The position numbers and the translations under genes were made by a program. The notes under the pieces are model-generated. The model saw nothing but the letters and a program-made list of their open reading frames with translations. It did not search any database and was not told the origin of the DNA. From DAIDJD01 sp035485275 (GTDB lineage Bacteria > Oederibacteriota > JAJYGY01 > DAIDJD01): 64,000 nt of DNA. The stretch is from assembly GCA_035485275.1 (NCBI GenBank), contig DATHOE010000002.1, positions 13,130 through 77,129 of the forward strand, given 5' to 3'. This document shows, one piece after another, positions 35,126 to 42,701 of the stretch (the stretch's first letter is position 1; each line of letters begins with the position of its first letter).

Positions 35126-35155
35126 ATTATTGCCAAAAAGCGCGCCCTGTGTCAA
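35126..35155 (-). promoter_or_regulatory. Sigma-70-type promoter of the pilin gene
   Basis: On the minus strand TTGACA (35155-35150), 18 bases, then AATAAT (35131-35126), 6/6 and 5/6 matches. The predicted start gives a leader of roughly 35-40 bases holding the very strong ribosome site. Confidence 0.65.
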
Positions 35156-35170
35156 ATTGAATGTCAGGTT

Positions 35171-35200
35171 TTGACGATCCGTGGACGAAGCTCTTAGAAA
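35171..35200 (+). promoter_or_regulatory. Possible promoter of ispG
   Basis: TTGACG (35171-35176), 18 bases, TAGAAA (35195-35200), 5/6 and 4/6 matches. Transcription would start near 35207, very close to the ispG start region. It is back to back with the pilin promoter, 16 bases apart. Confidence 0.4.
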
Positions 35201-35212
35201 GCCTGGAGACTT

Positions 35213-37306
35213 ATGGAAACCATGACCCAAAAATCCGGCGCCTGGTACGCGGCCTCCCCCCTGGCCTATGCCCGACGCAAAACCCGCGTGGTGAAGGTCG
35301 GCGACCGTTTCATCGGCGGGGAGCACCCGATCCTGGTGCAGAGCATGTGCACCACCGACACCCTCGACACGGCCGCGACCGTGGCCCAGAGCCTGCGCAT
35401 GGTGGCGGCCGGCTGCGAACTGGTGCGGATCACCGCCCAGACCCCCCGCCACGCGGCCAACCTGCAGGCCATCCGCGAGGGCCTGTGGGCCGCGGGCTGC
35501 AGGACCCCCATCGTCGCCGACATCCATTTCATGCCCGAAGCCGCCATGGTGGCCGCGCTGCACGTGGAGAAGGTGCGCGTCAACCCGGGCAATTTCGCGG
35601 ACACCAAGCGCTTCGCGATCAAGGAATACAGCGACGAACAGTACAACGACGAGATCAAGCGCATCGAGGAACGCTTCAGCCCCCTGGTGCTGCGCTGCCG
35701 CCAGCTCGGCCGGGCCATGCGCATCGGCACCAACCACGGATCCCTGAGCGACCGGATCATGAACCGCTACGGCGACACGCCCCGGGGCATGGTCGAATCG
35801 GCCCTGGAGTTCCTGCGCATCGGCCGGTCCCTGGACTACCACGACATGGTCCTGTCCATGAAGTCCAGCAACCCCAAGGTCATGGTGCAGGCCTACCGCC
35901 TGCTGGTGGAGGCCATGGACGCGGAAGGCATGGACTATCCCCTGCACCTGGGCGTCACCGAGGCCGGGGACGGCGAGGACGGCAGGGTCAAGAGCATGGC
36001 CGGCATCGCCAGCCTCCTCGAGGACGGCCTGGGCGACACCGTGAGGGTGTCCCTGACCGAGGACCCGGAATTCGAGATGCCGGTGGCCTACCGCATCGCC
36101 CGCCGCTATCCGGCCCAGCCCGCCCGCGACCGGAGCTTCGCCGAGGCCGGGGAGTCCGTCGAGGGCCTCGGCGCGGCCTGGGCCCAGGCGCATCCGACCG
36201 ACCAGTTCCGTCGCCGCTTGAGCGCCCCCTGCGGGCTCGCCCCCAAGAGCAGCCTGGCCCTGGGCAGCGCCTCCCTGGTGCGGGTGTTCACGGTGCCGCC
36301 TCACGCGCCCGCCCAATGGCAGGCCAACCTGGACTGGCTGCGCGGCTACAAGCGCGGCCCCAACGAGCGCATGATCCGGCCGGAGATCCTGCTGTTCTCC
36401 GTGACCGACGCGGAGGGGGTCGAGGGCGTCAACCGCCTGGTCCCCGAAGCCCTGGAATTGAAGGTCCCCTGCGTGGCCCGCTTCGACCTGGCCGACGCCG
36501 CGGAGCTTGGCTCCGGCTGCCGGGCCCAGACCATCGCGGTGCGCCTGCCCAGCGGGGCCCCGGGCCCCGGCGCGCGGGAACGCTTCGGCCGCGTCCTGGG
36601 CCAGCTGCGCTCCTCGGGCCAGGCCCTGCTGCTGGAACTGCCGCAGGCCTCCTGGCCCGATTTCCTGGCCGCCCTTGAACCCGCGCTGGCCGCGGTGGAG
36701 GAGTCCGGCCCGGCCGAGGTGGCGCTGTGCGTGCGCGGATGGGATCCCAGCGCCCTGATCCATCTGCACCGCGGCCTGTGCTCCTGGGCGGACGCGCGCG
36801 GCAAAATCTATCCCCTGCTTCTGGCCATGGATTCGGAGGAGAGCGCCGAGGAGCTGACCCTTTCGGCCTCCTCCCTCTTCGGCTCCCTCCTGCTCGACGG
36901 AGTGGGCGACGGCGTGCTGGTGGAGACCTCCGCCGAAGGCGCGGACACGGTGGGCCTGAGCTACACCGTCCTGCAGTCCTGCGGGGTGCGCATCACCAAG
37001 ACCGACTTCGTGAGCTGCCCGAGCTGCGGCCGGACCCTCTTCGACCTGCAGGAGGTCACGGCCCGCATCAAAAAGAGGACGGGGCACCTGGTGGGCGTCA
37101 AGATCGCCATCATGGGCTGCATCGTCAACGGGCCCGGCGAGATGGCCGACGCTGACTTCGGCTACGTGGGCGGGGCGCCCGACATGATCAATTTGTATGT
37201 GGGCAAGGATTGCGTGGCCAGGGGCATCCCCATGGCCGAGGCCGACGGCCGCTTGGTGGAACTCATCAAAGCCAACGGAAAATGGACGGAACCGGAAGCG
37301 GCCTGA
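35213..37306 (+). CDS. ispG: 4-hydroxy-3-methylbut-2-enyl diphosphate synthase, long three-domain form
   Basis: 697 residues against about 370 for the short form. The N-terminal TIM barrel (KVGDRFIGGEHPILVQSMCTTDT; RVNPGNFAD; HGSLSDRI; LGVTEAGDGEDGR) is followed by an inserted domain (~275-590) and the C-terminal iron-sulphur domain with SCPSCGRTLFDLQ and MGCIVNGPGEMADADFGYVGG, providing the three [4Fe-4S] cysteines. Plants, Chlamydiae and Bacteroidetes have similar long forms. It makes HMBPP in the non-mevalonate isoprenoid pathway. ATG 35222 is an alternative start. Confidence 0.94.
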   Translation: METMTQKSGAWYAASPLAYARRKTRVVKVGDRFIGGEHPILVQSMCTTDTLDTAATVAQSLRMVAAGCELVRITAQTPRHAANLQAIREGLWAAGCRTPIVADIHFMPEAAMVAALHVEKVRVNPGNFADTKRFAIKEYSDEQYNDEIKRIEERFSPLVLRCRQLGRAMRIGTNHGSLSDRIMNRYGDTPRGMVESALEFLRIGRSLDYHDMVLSMKSSNPKVMVQAYRLLVEAMDAEGMDYPLHLGVTEAGDGEDGRVKSMAGIASLLEDGLGDTVRVSLTEDPEFEMPVAYRIARRYPAQPARDRSFAEAGESVEGLGAAWAQAHPTDQFRRRLSAPCGLAPKSSLALGSASLVRVFTVPPHAPAQWQANLDWLRGYKRGPNERMIRPEILLFSVTDAEGVEGVNRLVPEALELKVPCVARFDLADAAELGSGCRAQTIAVRLPSGAPGPGARERFGRVLGQLRSSGQALLLELPQASWPDFLAALEPALAAVEESGPAEVALCVRGWDPSALIHLHRGLCSWADARGKIYPLLLAMDSEESAEELTLSASSLFGSLLLDGVGDGVLVETSAEGADTVGLSYTVLQSCGVRITKTDFVSCPSCGRTLFDLQEVTARIKKRTGHLVGVKIAIMGCIVNGPGEMADADFGYVGGAPDMINLYVGKDCVARGIPMAEADGRLVELIKANGKWTEPEAA

Positions 37307-37313
37307 GGCCGCC

Positions 37314-39065
37314 TCAATAGCGGGCGATGCGCTGCTCCTGGCTCATGGCCTTCCGCCGCGGATCGATGGCCTCGGCCTTTTCGCGGAGGCGCTGCGCCAG
37401 GGCGGGGTTGGAGGGCTGGAGCTCCTTGGCCAGCACGTCGGGGGCCCATCCGCAGACCATGGGCTCCTTCAACATCTGTTCGACGCCGTCCAGGTCCACC
37501 TTGCGCAGCAAGAGGCTTGAGAAGAGCCACTGCTCCCAGACCACGGTGCGGGCCCAGGGGTCCTGGTGGGCGGGATCCTTCGCCTGCAGCCACAGGGCGT
37601 CCAGCCGCTGCACCACGGAGGGCGACTGGGACACCAACGCCCAGCGCAGGCCCCTCAGGGAGGCGCTGACCGCGTCCAGGCGGGCGGCGTCCTTGGCCTG
37701 GGGCAGGAAGAGCAGCACCGGCTGGTAGTCGCCCAGGACCACGGCCCGGCCCGGGGCCAAGGCCTTCAGGCCCGGCTGGTAGTCCCAATAGATCAGGGCG
37801 ACGGGCGTTTTCCCGTGCGCCTCGACCCCGGCCTGGTCCAGCAAAAAGCGGAAGGCGCCGTCGTCGTGCGAGCCCAGGCCGCTGATCACGTCCCAGCCGC
37901 CCGCCGGCTGGTGCTGGGCCAGCCACAGCGCGGACTGCTCGAGCTCCACGGACGAGGCGTAGGTCAGCTGCAGTTTCGCCGCGGACATGGAGTTCCAGGC
38001 CCGGATTTCGGACGAGGCGCCCCAGGCCAGCAGGGCCAGGCACAGGACCCGTCCCCAGCGGCTTTTCCACAGCAGCGAGGCGCCGGCGCCGGCGCAGGCC
38101 CCCAGGGCCAGCAGGGCCAGGCAGAGGCGGTGGGGCTCGAAATTGGTGTCCACCAGGCCCAGCGCCAGGCTTCCGCAGGCCAGGAGCCAGGCCAGCCAGG
38201 GGAAACGCCGGAAGGCCGGCCAGGCGCCGAGGACAAGCAGGGGCCAGATCCAGGGCGAGGGCCAGGGCTGGTTCGCGGCCGCTGAAATGGCCATGCGGTC
38301 GCCGCGCGACAGCAGCAGGCGCAGGTTGGTCCAGGCCTGGCTGATGAAGCCGGCGTCCGGGGACGACAGGGCGCCGCGCGCCTGGATATGCTTGAGGAGA
38401 TCCGGGCTCAGCCCGAGGACGAGTGTCCCGGCCGCGACGAGGCCGAAGGCGGCCGCGGGCCTGAGCCCGGGCCTTTCCCTCCAGAGCCAGGCGGCGTAGG
38501 GCACGAGAAAAAGAAGGGCCCCGGCCCAGCCTTCATAGTCCAGCAGCATGAAGCCGACGGCCAGGCCCCACAGGGCCGACTGCCAGGGGCGTCGCAGGCG
38601 CTCGCAGGCCACGACCCCCAGGAGGAAGGCGGCCGGCATCAGGCTGGCCGCCAGCAGGGAGGCGCCGCGGGCGAAGGTGGCGGTGCACACCAGGTCGGCC
38701 AGGGCCGCCCAGAGGGCCCCGCGCTCCCCGATCTTGTCGCGCAGCCAGAAATAGAGCAGGCAGGCTTCGGCCAGGACCGCGGCCAGCGCGGGCAGCCTCA
38801 GCAGGAACAGGTGGGGGCCGCCGGCCTGCACCAGCAGGACGCCGAGGCCGCGGTACAGGCTTCCCAGGCCGAAGCGCAGGATCAGGGGATGGCCTTCCCG
38901 CCAGGCCTGGATCTGGTCGAGGAAGGATTCCTCGTCATAGGCGGCGAAGCCCGGCCGGAAGATCGCGCCGCACATGGGCAGACCGATCGCGTAAAATCCG
39001 AGCGCGACGAGCAGCAGGACTTCTTCGAGTCGGCTGGCTTTTTCACCGCTGTCGCCGGCTGGCAT
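37314..39065 (-). CDS. Polytopic GT-C-like membrane glycosyltransferase, paralogue C
   Basis: 583 residues on the minus strand from the ATG at 39065; the longer frame upstream runs through a terminator and tRNA-Leu, so it is not used. One N-terminal helix, then an acidic loop AAYDEESFLDQ, about ten hydrophobic segments, FMLLDYEGWAGAL, and a soluble tail with a helical end. It shares the acidic first loop and LLDYEG with the two tandem genes at 11879 and 13753, so all three form one family. It ends seven bases from ispG on the opposite strand. Confidence 0.65.
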   Translation of the reverse strand: MPAGDSGEKASRLEEVLLLVALGFYAIGLPMCGAIFRPGFAAYDEESFLDQIQAWREGHPLILRFGLGSLYRGLGVLLVQAGGPHLFLLRLPALAAVLAEACLLYFWLRDKIGERGALWAALADLVCTATFARGASLLAASLMPAAFLLGVVACERLRRPWQSALWGLAVGFMLLDYEGWAGALLFLVPYAAWLWRERPGLRPAAAFGLVAAGTLVLGLSPDLLKHIQARGALSSPDAGFISQAWTNLRLLLSRGDRMAISAAANQPWPSPWIWPLLVLGAWPAFRRFPWLAWLLACGSLALGLVDTNFEPHRLCLALLALGACAGAGASLLWKSRWGRVLCLALLAWGASSEIRAWNSMSAAKLQLTYASSVELEQSALWLAQHQPAGGWDVISGLGSHDDGAFRFLLDQAGVEAHGKTPVALIYWDYQPGLKALAPGRAVVLGDYQPVLLFLPQAKDAARLDAVSASLRGLRWALVSQSPSVVQRLDALWLQAKDPAHQDPWARTVVWEQWLFSSLLLRKVDLDGVEQMLKEPMVCGWAPDVLAKELQPSNPALAQRLREKAEAIDPRRKAMSQEQRIARY

Positions 39066-39084
39066 GGACAAACTCCGCAGGACC

Positions 39085-39120
39085 TTAAAGAAAAGGCCCC
39101 CGGTTATTACCGGGGGCCTT
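39085..39120 (-). terminator. Intrinsic terminator after tRNA-Leu
   Basis: Read on the minus strand: AAGGCCCCCGG-TAATAA-CCGGGGGCCTT followed by TTCTTT. The 11-base stem is perfect (39093-39103 with 39110-39120). It lies seven bases after the tRNA and before the ATG of the downstream membrane-protein gene. Confidence 0.88.
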
Positions 39121-39126
39121 GAGTTT

Positions 39127-39210
39127 TGCGCGCGGAGGGACTTGAACCCCCACGACCTTGCGGCCACTAGACCCTGAATCTAGCGCGTCTGCCAATTTCG
39201 CCACGCGCGC
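39127..39210 (-). tRNA. tRNA-Leu (anticodon CAG)
   Basis: 84-base class II tRNA on the minus strand: acceptor GCGCGCG/CGCGCGC, anticodon stem CTAGA/TCTAG with loop TTCAGGG (anticodon CAG), long variable arm (TGGCCGCAAGGTCGT), T arm GGGGG-TTCAAGT-CCCTC, discriminator A. The 3' CCA is not encoded, unlike tRNA-Val at 30517. Confidence 0.94.
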
Positions 39211-39220
39211 GCGGAGATGG

Positions 39221-39249
39221 ATCATGCCGAAGGCGGACACATTTGTCAA
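39221..39249 (-). promoter_or_regulatory. Promoter of tRNA-Leu, overlapping the divergent gene start
   Basis: On the minus strand TTGACA (39249-39244), 17 bases, CATGAT (39226-39221): 6/6 and 4/6 matches. Predicted transcription start is near 39214, four bases before the tRNA. The -10 box covers the ATG of the plus-strand gene at 39224. Confidence 0.6.
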
Positions 39250-40960
39250 GGAAGCGGGGGGCCTAAATGGGCCTTCCGGCGCCCTCGAGCCGGCCGCGTC
39301 GCTCCTCCTCCTGGCGGGTCTGGGCCTGCTTTTGGCCAGCGGCATGGCCCAGCGGGCCTGGCTGGAGGGGGCTTTTTTCCGCCGCCCGCCGGAATACGGT
39401 GAATTGGCCGGCCTGGCGGGGGCTGTGGCCCTGGTTTGGCTGGCCTGGCGCAGCGGCCTGGCGCGCTGGTGGCTGCGGCCAGCCTTCGTGCTGGCGGGAA
39501 GCCTCTGCGCTTTCGGGGGCCTGGCGCTGGCGGTCATGCTGACCCAGCATGTCGGCCTCGTGAACGGCCGCTGGCATGTGTGGCTCGAGGACGACGCCAT
39601 GGTGTCCATGCAGTACGCCCGCCACCTCGCCGCCGGACAGGGCCTGGTCTGGACGCCCGGGGAAAGGGTGGAGGGCTTCAGCGACCCGCTGTGGACCCTG
39701 GGGATGGCTGGGATGCTCGCCACCGGACTGCCGAGGGCCCTGGCAAGCGCGCCGGTCCTGCTGCTGAACCTTCTGCTGGGGCTGGCCTCATTGCCCGCGG
39801 TCCTGCGCCTGGCGCGGGCGCTGGGGGCGCCGCCCCTGGCCGCGGCCCTGGCCGCCGCCGGCTTCGGACTGTCCTACGAACTGGTGTGGGCCGCCGCCTC
39901 GGGCATGGAATCCGTGGCCATGGCCTGCCTGTGCGCCTGGGCCCTGGCGGGACTGGCCGAGGCCAGGGAGGAGGGCGGGGAAACGCCGTTCTGGGTCCTG
40001 GGCTGCGCCGCGGGCCTGGCCCTTCTCCGCTTCGACGGCCTGCTGCCTGCGGGGCTCATCCTGGCGCTGAGCTGGGGCCTTCCCAGCCGCAGGGGCCGCC
40101 TCTTCGACGCCCTGGTCCTGCTGGCGCCGCTGGCCTTGTGGCAGGCATTCCGGCTGGCCTACTATGGGGCCTGGGTCCCCAACACCGTGCTGATGAAGTC
40201 CGGGGACTGGCCGGGCCGCTGGCAGGCGGGCTGGTTCTATCTCCTGCGGCTGGATTGGGAGAGCCGCCTGGCCCTGCTGGCCGCCCTCTCGGCGCTGTGC
40301 CTGAGGCCCTTGCGGATCTGGGCGCTGTGCCTCCTGGCCGCCCTGGCCTACTCCCTATGCACCGGCGGGGACTTTTATCCGGGGACCCGCTACCTGGCCT
40401 GGGCCTGGCCCCTGCTGTGGGCCCTGGCCGCGGCGGCCCTGGGCGCCTGGACCAGGCCCCGCGTCGCGGCCGCGGGCATGGCCCTGGCGGCCCTGTTTTC
40501 CTACCAGTCGCTGTGGGCCTTCCCGGACCTGATGCAGGGCGGCTGGGCCGACGCGCAACAGAGGGTGCAGATCGCGGAGGGCCTGGACGCCCGGGTGGCG
40601 CCCGGGGAGCGCGTGGCCTCGGCCTGGGCCGGCTCCTTCTACTTCTTTTCCGGCGTCGCCGGGGTGGACCTGCTGGGCAAATGCGACCCGGTTGTGGCCC
40701 GGTCCGCGCCGGACCCCTCGCTCGGCCCCAGCGCGCACGACAAACTCGATCTGGCGCGATCCCTCGGCGACCTTAAGCCAGCCTGGGTCCTGCTCCTGCC
40801 CCCGCAGGGGCCCGGGACGGCCGGATGGCTGCACACCTCCTACGACCGCCGCATCTGGGAGGACCCGCTGTTCCGGGCCCATTGCCGCGGGGAGGTCCTG
40901 GCCGTGGGCGGGCCCTGGGCGCTCTGCCGCTGCGATTGGACAGAGGCCCCCAAGCGCTGA
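39224..40960 (+). CDS. Polytopic GT-C-like membrane glycosyltransferase
   Basis: 578 residues with about twelve hydrophobic segments. ATG 39224 has GGAG seven bases upstream; frames starting earlier run through tRNA-Leu. The first large loop carries LEDDAMVSMQYARHLAAGQG then GERVEGFSDPLWTL, the pattern of a widespread GT-C group with DDA(F/M)xSxRYARN and RVEGYTNPLWT. The acidic pair is the likely catalytic site. A short soluble tail (WLHTSYDRRIWED) ends the protein. It is distinct from the LDYEG family. Donor presumably a polyprenyl-phosphate sugar (inference). Confidence 0.72.
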   Translation: MPKADTFVKEAGGLNGPSGALEPAASLLLLAGLGLLLASGMAQRAWLEGAFFRRPPEYGELAGLAGAVALVWLAWRSGLARWWLRPAFVLAGSLCAFGGLALAVMLTQHVGLVNGRWHVWLEDDAMVSMQYARHLAAGQGLVWTPGERVEGFSDPLWTLGMAGMLATGLPRALASAPVLLLNLLLGLASLPAVLRLARALGAPPLAAALAAAGFGLSYELVWAAASGMESVAMACLCAWALAGLAEAREEGGETPFWVLGCAAGLALLRFDGLLPAGLILALSWGLPSRRGRLFDALVLLAPLALWQAFRLAYYGAWVPNTVLMKSGDWPGRWQAGWFYLLRLDWESRLALLAALSALCLRPLRIWALCLLAALAYSLCTGGDFYPGTRYLAWAWPLLWALAAAALGAWTRPRVAAAGMALAALFSYQSLWAFPDLMQGGWADAQQRVQIAEGLDARVAPGERVASAWAGSFYFFSGVAGVDLLGKCDPVVARSAPDPSLGPSAHDKLDLARSLGDLKPAWVLLLPPQGPGTAGWLHTSYDRRIWEDPLFRAHCRGEVLAVGGPWALCRCDWTEAPKR

Positions 40961-40985
40961 ACGATTTTCCCCCTGAGAGGTTGAT

Positions 40986-42701
40986 TTGGACATCTCCGAC
41001 CGCAATCTCGAACGCATGCTGGCGCACCACGCGCTGGTGGACCCGGCCCAACTGGCCGAGGCGAAGCTGGCCCAGGAAAAGCCGCGCGTCCGGCCCAGCC
41101 TGCAGAGCGTCCTGCTGAACATGGGCTACGTCAAAGAGGAGCTGCTCCTGCAGGCCCAGGCCAAGGACCTCGGCATCCCCTTCGTGGACGTGGAGCCCCT
41201 GGATCCCGAGCCCGCGGTGGTGATGCTCATCCCCGAGGAGATGGGCATGAGCAAGGGCGTCATGGCCCTGGAACACAGGGGCACCCAGCTCGTGTGCGCC
41301 ATGCAGGACCCCAACGACGTGGTGACCCTGGACCTCATCCAGCGCAAGACCAAGCTGACGGTGGTGCCGCAGCTTGCCACCCGCGGCGGCATCATGAAGA
41401 AGCTGGCCGAGTACCACGACCACTACAAGGTCTCGGTGGTGGAGAACCTGCTCAAGACCGTGCGGGACCAGGGCAAGGAGCTGACCCAGCAGATCGGCCT
41501 CAACATCCAGAGCCTGGAGACCCTGACCGACCAGGCCCCCATCATCAAGGCGGTCAACCTCATCATCATCGGGGCCCTCCTCAAGAGGGCCTCGGACATA
41601 CACCTGGTGCCCGAGAAGCAGTACCTGCGCGTGAAGTACCGCGTGGACGGCATGCTGCAGGAGGAGCAGGTCTTAGGGATGGGCGACGCGCCGGCCGTGG
41701 TCTCGCGCATCAAGATCATGGCCAAGCTGGACATCTCCGAGAAGCGCATGCCGCAGGACGGCGCCTTCCAGATCGTCCTGGAGGGACGCGAGATCGACTT
41801 CCGCGTTGCCACCGCCCCGACCATCTTCGGCGAGAAGGTGGTGCTGCGGGTGCTCGACAAGAGCGGCATCATGCTGGGCCTGGACCACCTGGGCTTCAGC
41901 GACAACCAGCTGCGCGACATCAAGCGACAGATCCACCGGCCGCACGGCATCATCCTCATCGTCGGCCCGACCGGCAGCGGCAAGACCACCACCCTCTACG
42001 CCGCCCTCAACATCATCAACAACGGCGACAAGAACATCACCACGGTCGAGGATCCCGTGGAATACAAGATCGAGGGCCTCACCCAGATCCAGACCCATTC
42101 CGAGATCGGGCTCACCTTCGCGGCGGCCCTGCGCAGCATCCTGCGCCAGGATCCGGACGTCGTGCTCATCGGCGAAATCCGCGACCTGGAGACCACCGAG
42201 ATCGCCATCCGCGCCGCCCTCACCGGGCACCTGGTCTTCGCCACCCTGCACACCAACGACGCCTCCTCGGCCGTGTCCCGCCTGGTCGAGATGGGCGCCG
42301 AGCCCTACCTCGTGGCCAGCGCCCTGCGCTGCGCGATCTCCCAGCGCCTGGTGCGCAACATCTGCACCCGCTGCCGCGAACCGCACGAGCTGCCCCCCGA
42401 ACTGGTGGACAAGCTGACGACGGCGGACGGGCCCCCGCCCCCGGGGACCCAGTTGTGGCGCGGCAAGGGCTGCAACTACTGCTTCGGCACGGGATACCGC
42501 GGCCGCTCCGTGGTCAGCGAGATGCTGGTGGTGGACGAGGCCATCCGGGCCAAGATCGGCACGAAGAGCAGCAGCGCCGAGATCCAGGCGACGGCGGTGG
42601 AGGCCGGCATGCGCCCCATGTACCTCGACGGCGTGGACAAGGTCCTGCGCGGGATCACCACCCTGGAGGAGATTTTGGAAGTGGCCGAGGACGTGCAATA
42701 G
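40986..42701 (+). CDS. pilB: Type IV pilus assembly ATPase PilB / GspE family
   Basis: 571 residues from TTG 40986, with GAGAGG five bases upstream. The N-terminal MshEN-type domain (LGIPFVDVEPLDPEPAVVMLIPEE) is followed by the hexameric secretion ATPase: Walker A GPTGSGKTTT near residue 325, Asp box, Walker B LIGEIRD, His box LHTNDASSAV, and a CTRC...CNYC zinc site near 460-505. It powers pilus extension from the cytoplasm. No pilT, pilC or pilM are adjacent. Its stop overlaps the rnr start by one base. Confidence 0.92.
   Translation: MDISDRNLERMLAHHALVDPAQLAEAKLAQEKPRVRPSLQSVLLNMGYVKEELLLQAQAKDLGIPFVDVEPLDPEPAVVMLIPEEMGMSKGVMALEHRGTQLVCAMQDPNDVVTLDLIQRKTKLTVVPQLATRGGIMKKLAEYHDHYKVSVVENLLKTVRDQGKELTQQIGLNIQSLETLTDQAPIIKAVNLIIIGALLKRASDIHLVPEKQYLRVKYRVDGMLQEEQVLGMGDAPAVVSRIKIMAKLDISEKRMPQDGAFQIVLEGREIDFRVATAPTIFGEKVVLRVLDKSGIMLGLDHLGFSDNQLRDIKRQIHRPHGIILIVGPTGSGKTTTLYAALNIINNGDKNITTVEDPVEYKIEGLTQIQTHSEIGLTFAAALRSILRQDPDVVLIGEIRDLETTEIAIRAALTGHLVFATLHTNDASSAVSRLVEMGAEPYLVASALRCAISQRLVRNICTRCREPHELPPELVDKLTTADGPPPPGTQLWRGKGCNYCFGTGYRGRSVVSEMLVVDEAIRAKIGTKSSSAEIQATAVEAGMRPMYLDGVDKVLRGITTLEEILEVAEDVQ

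Noticed and set aside
35083..35160. Sigma-54 promoter for the pilin
   Set aside because: GG and GC elements are not spaced as required; the TTGACA/AATAAT pair explains the region better.
39066..39167. N-terminal extension of the minus-strand membrane protein
   Set aside because: It would be encoded by an intrinsic terminator and the 3' part of tRNA-Leu.
41294..42700. Plus-strand open frame upstream of and in frame with rnr
   Set aside because: It overlaps pilB in another frame and reads as low-complexity Arg/Pro/His; the rnr start at 42701 is well supported.
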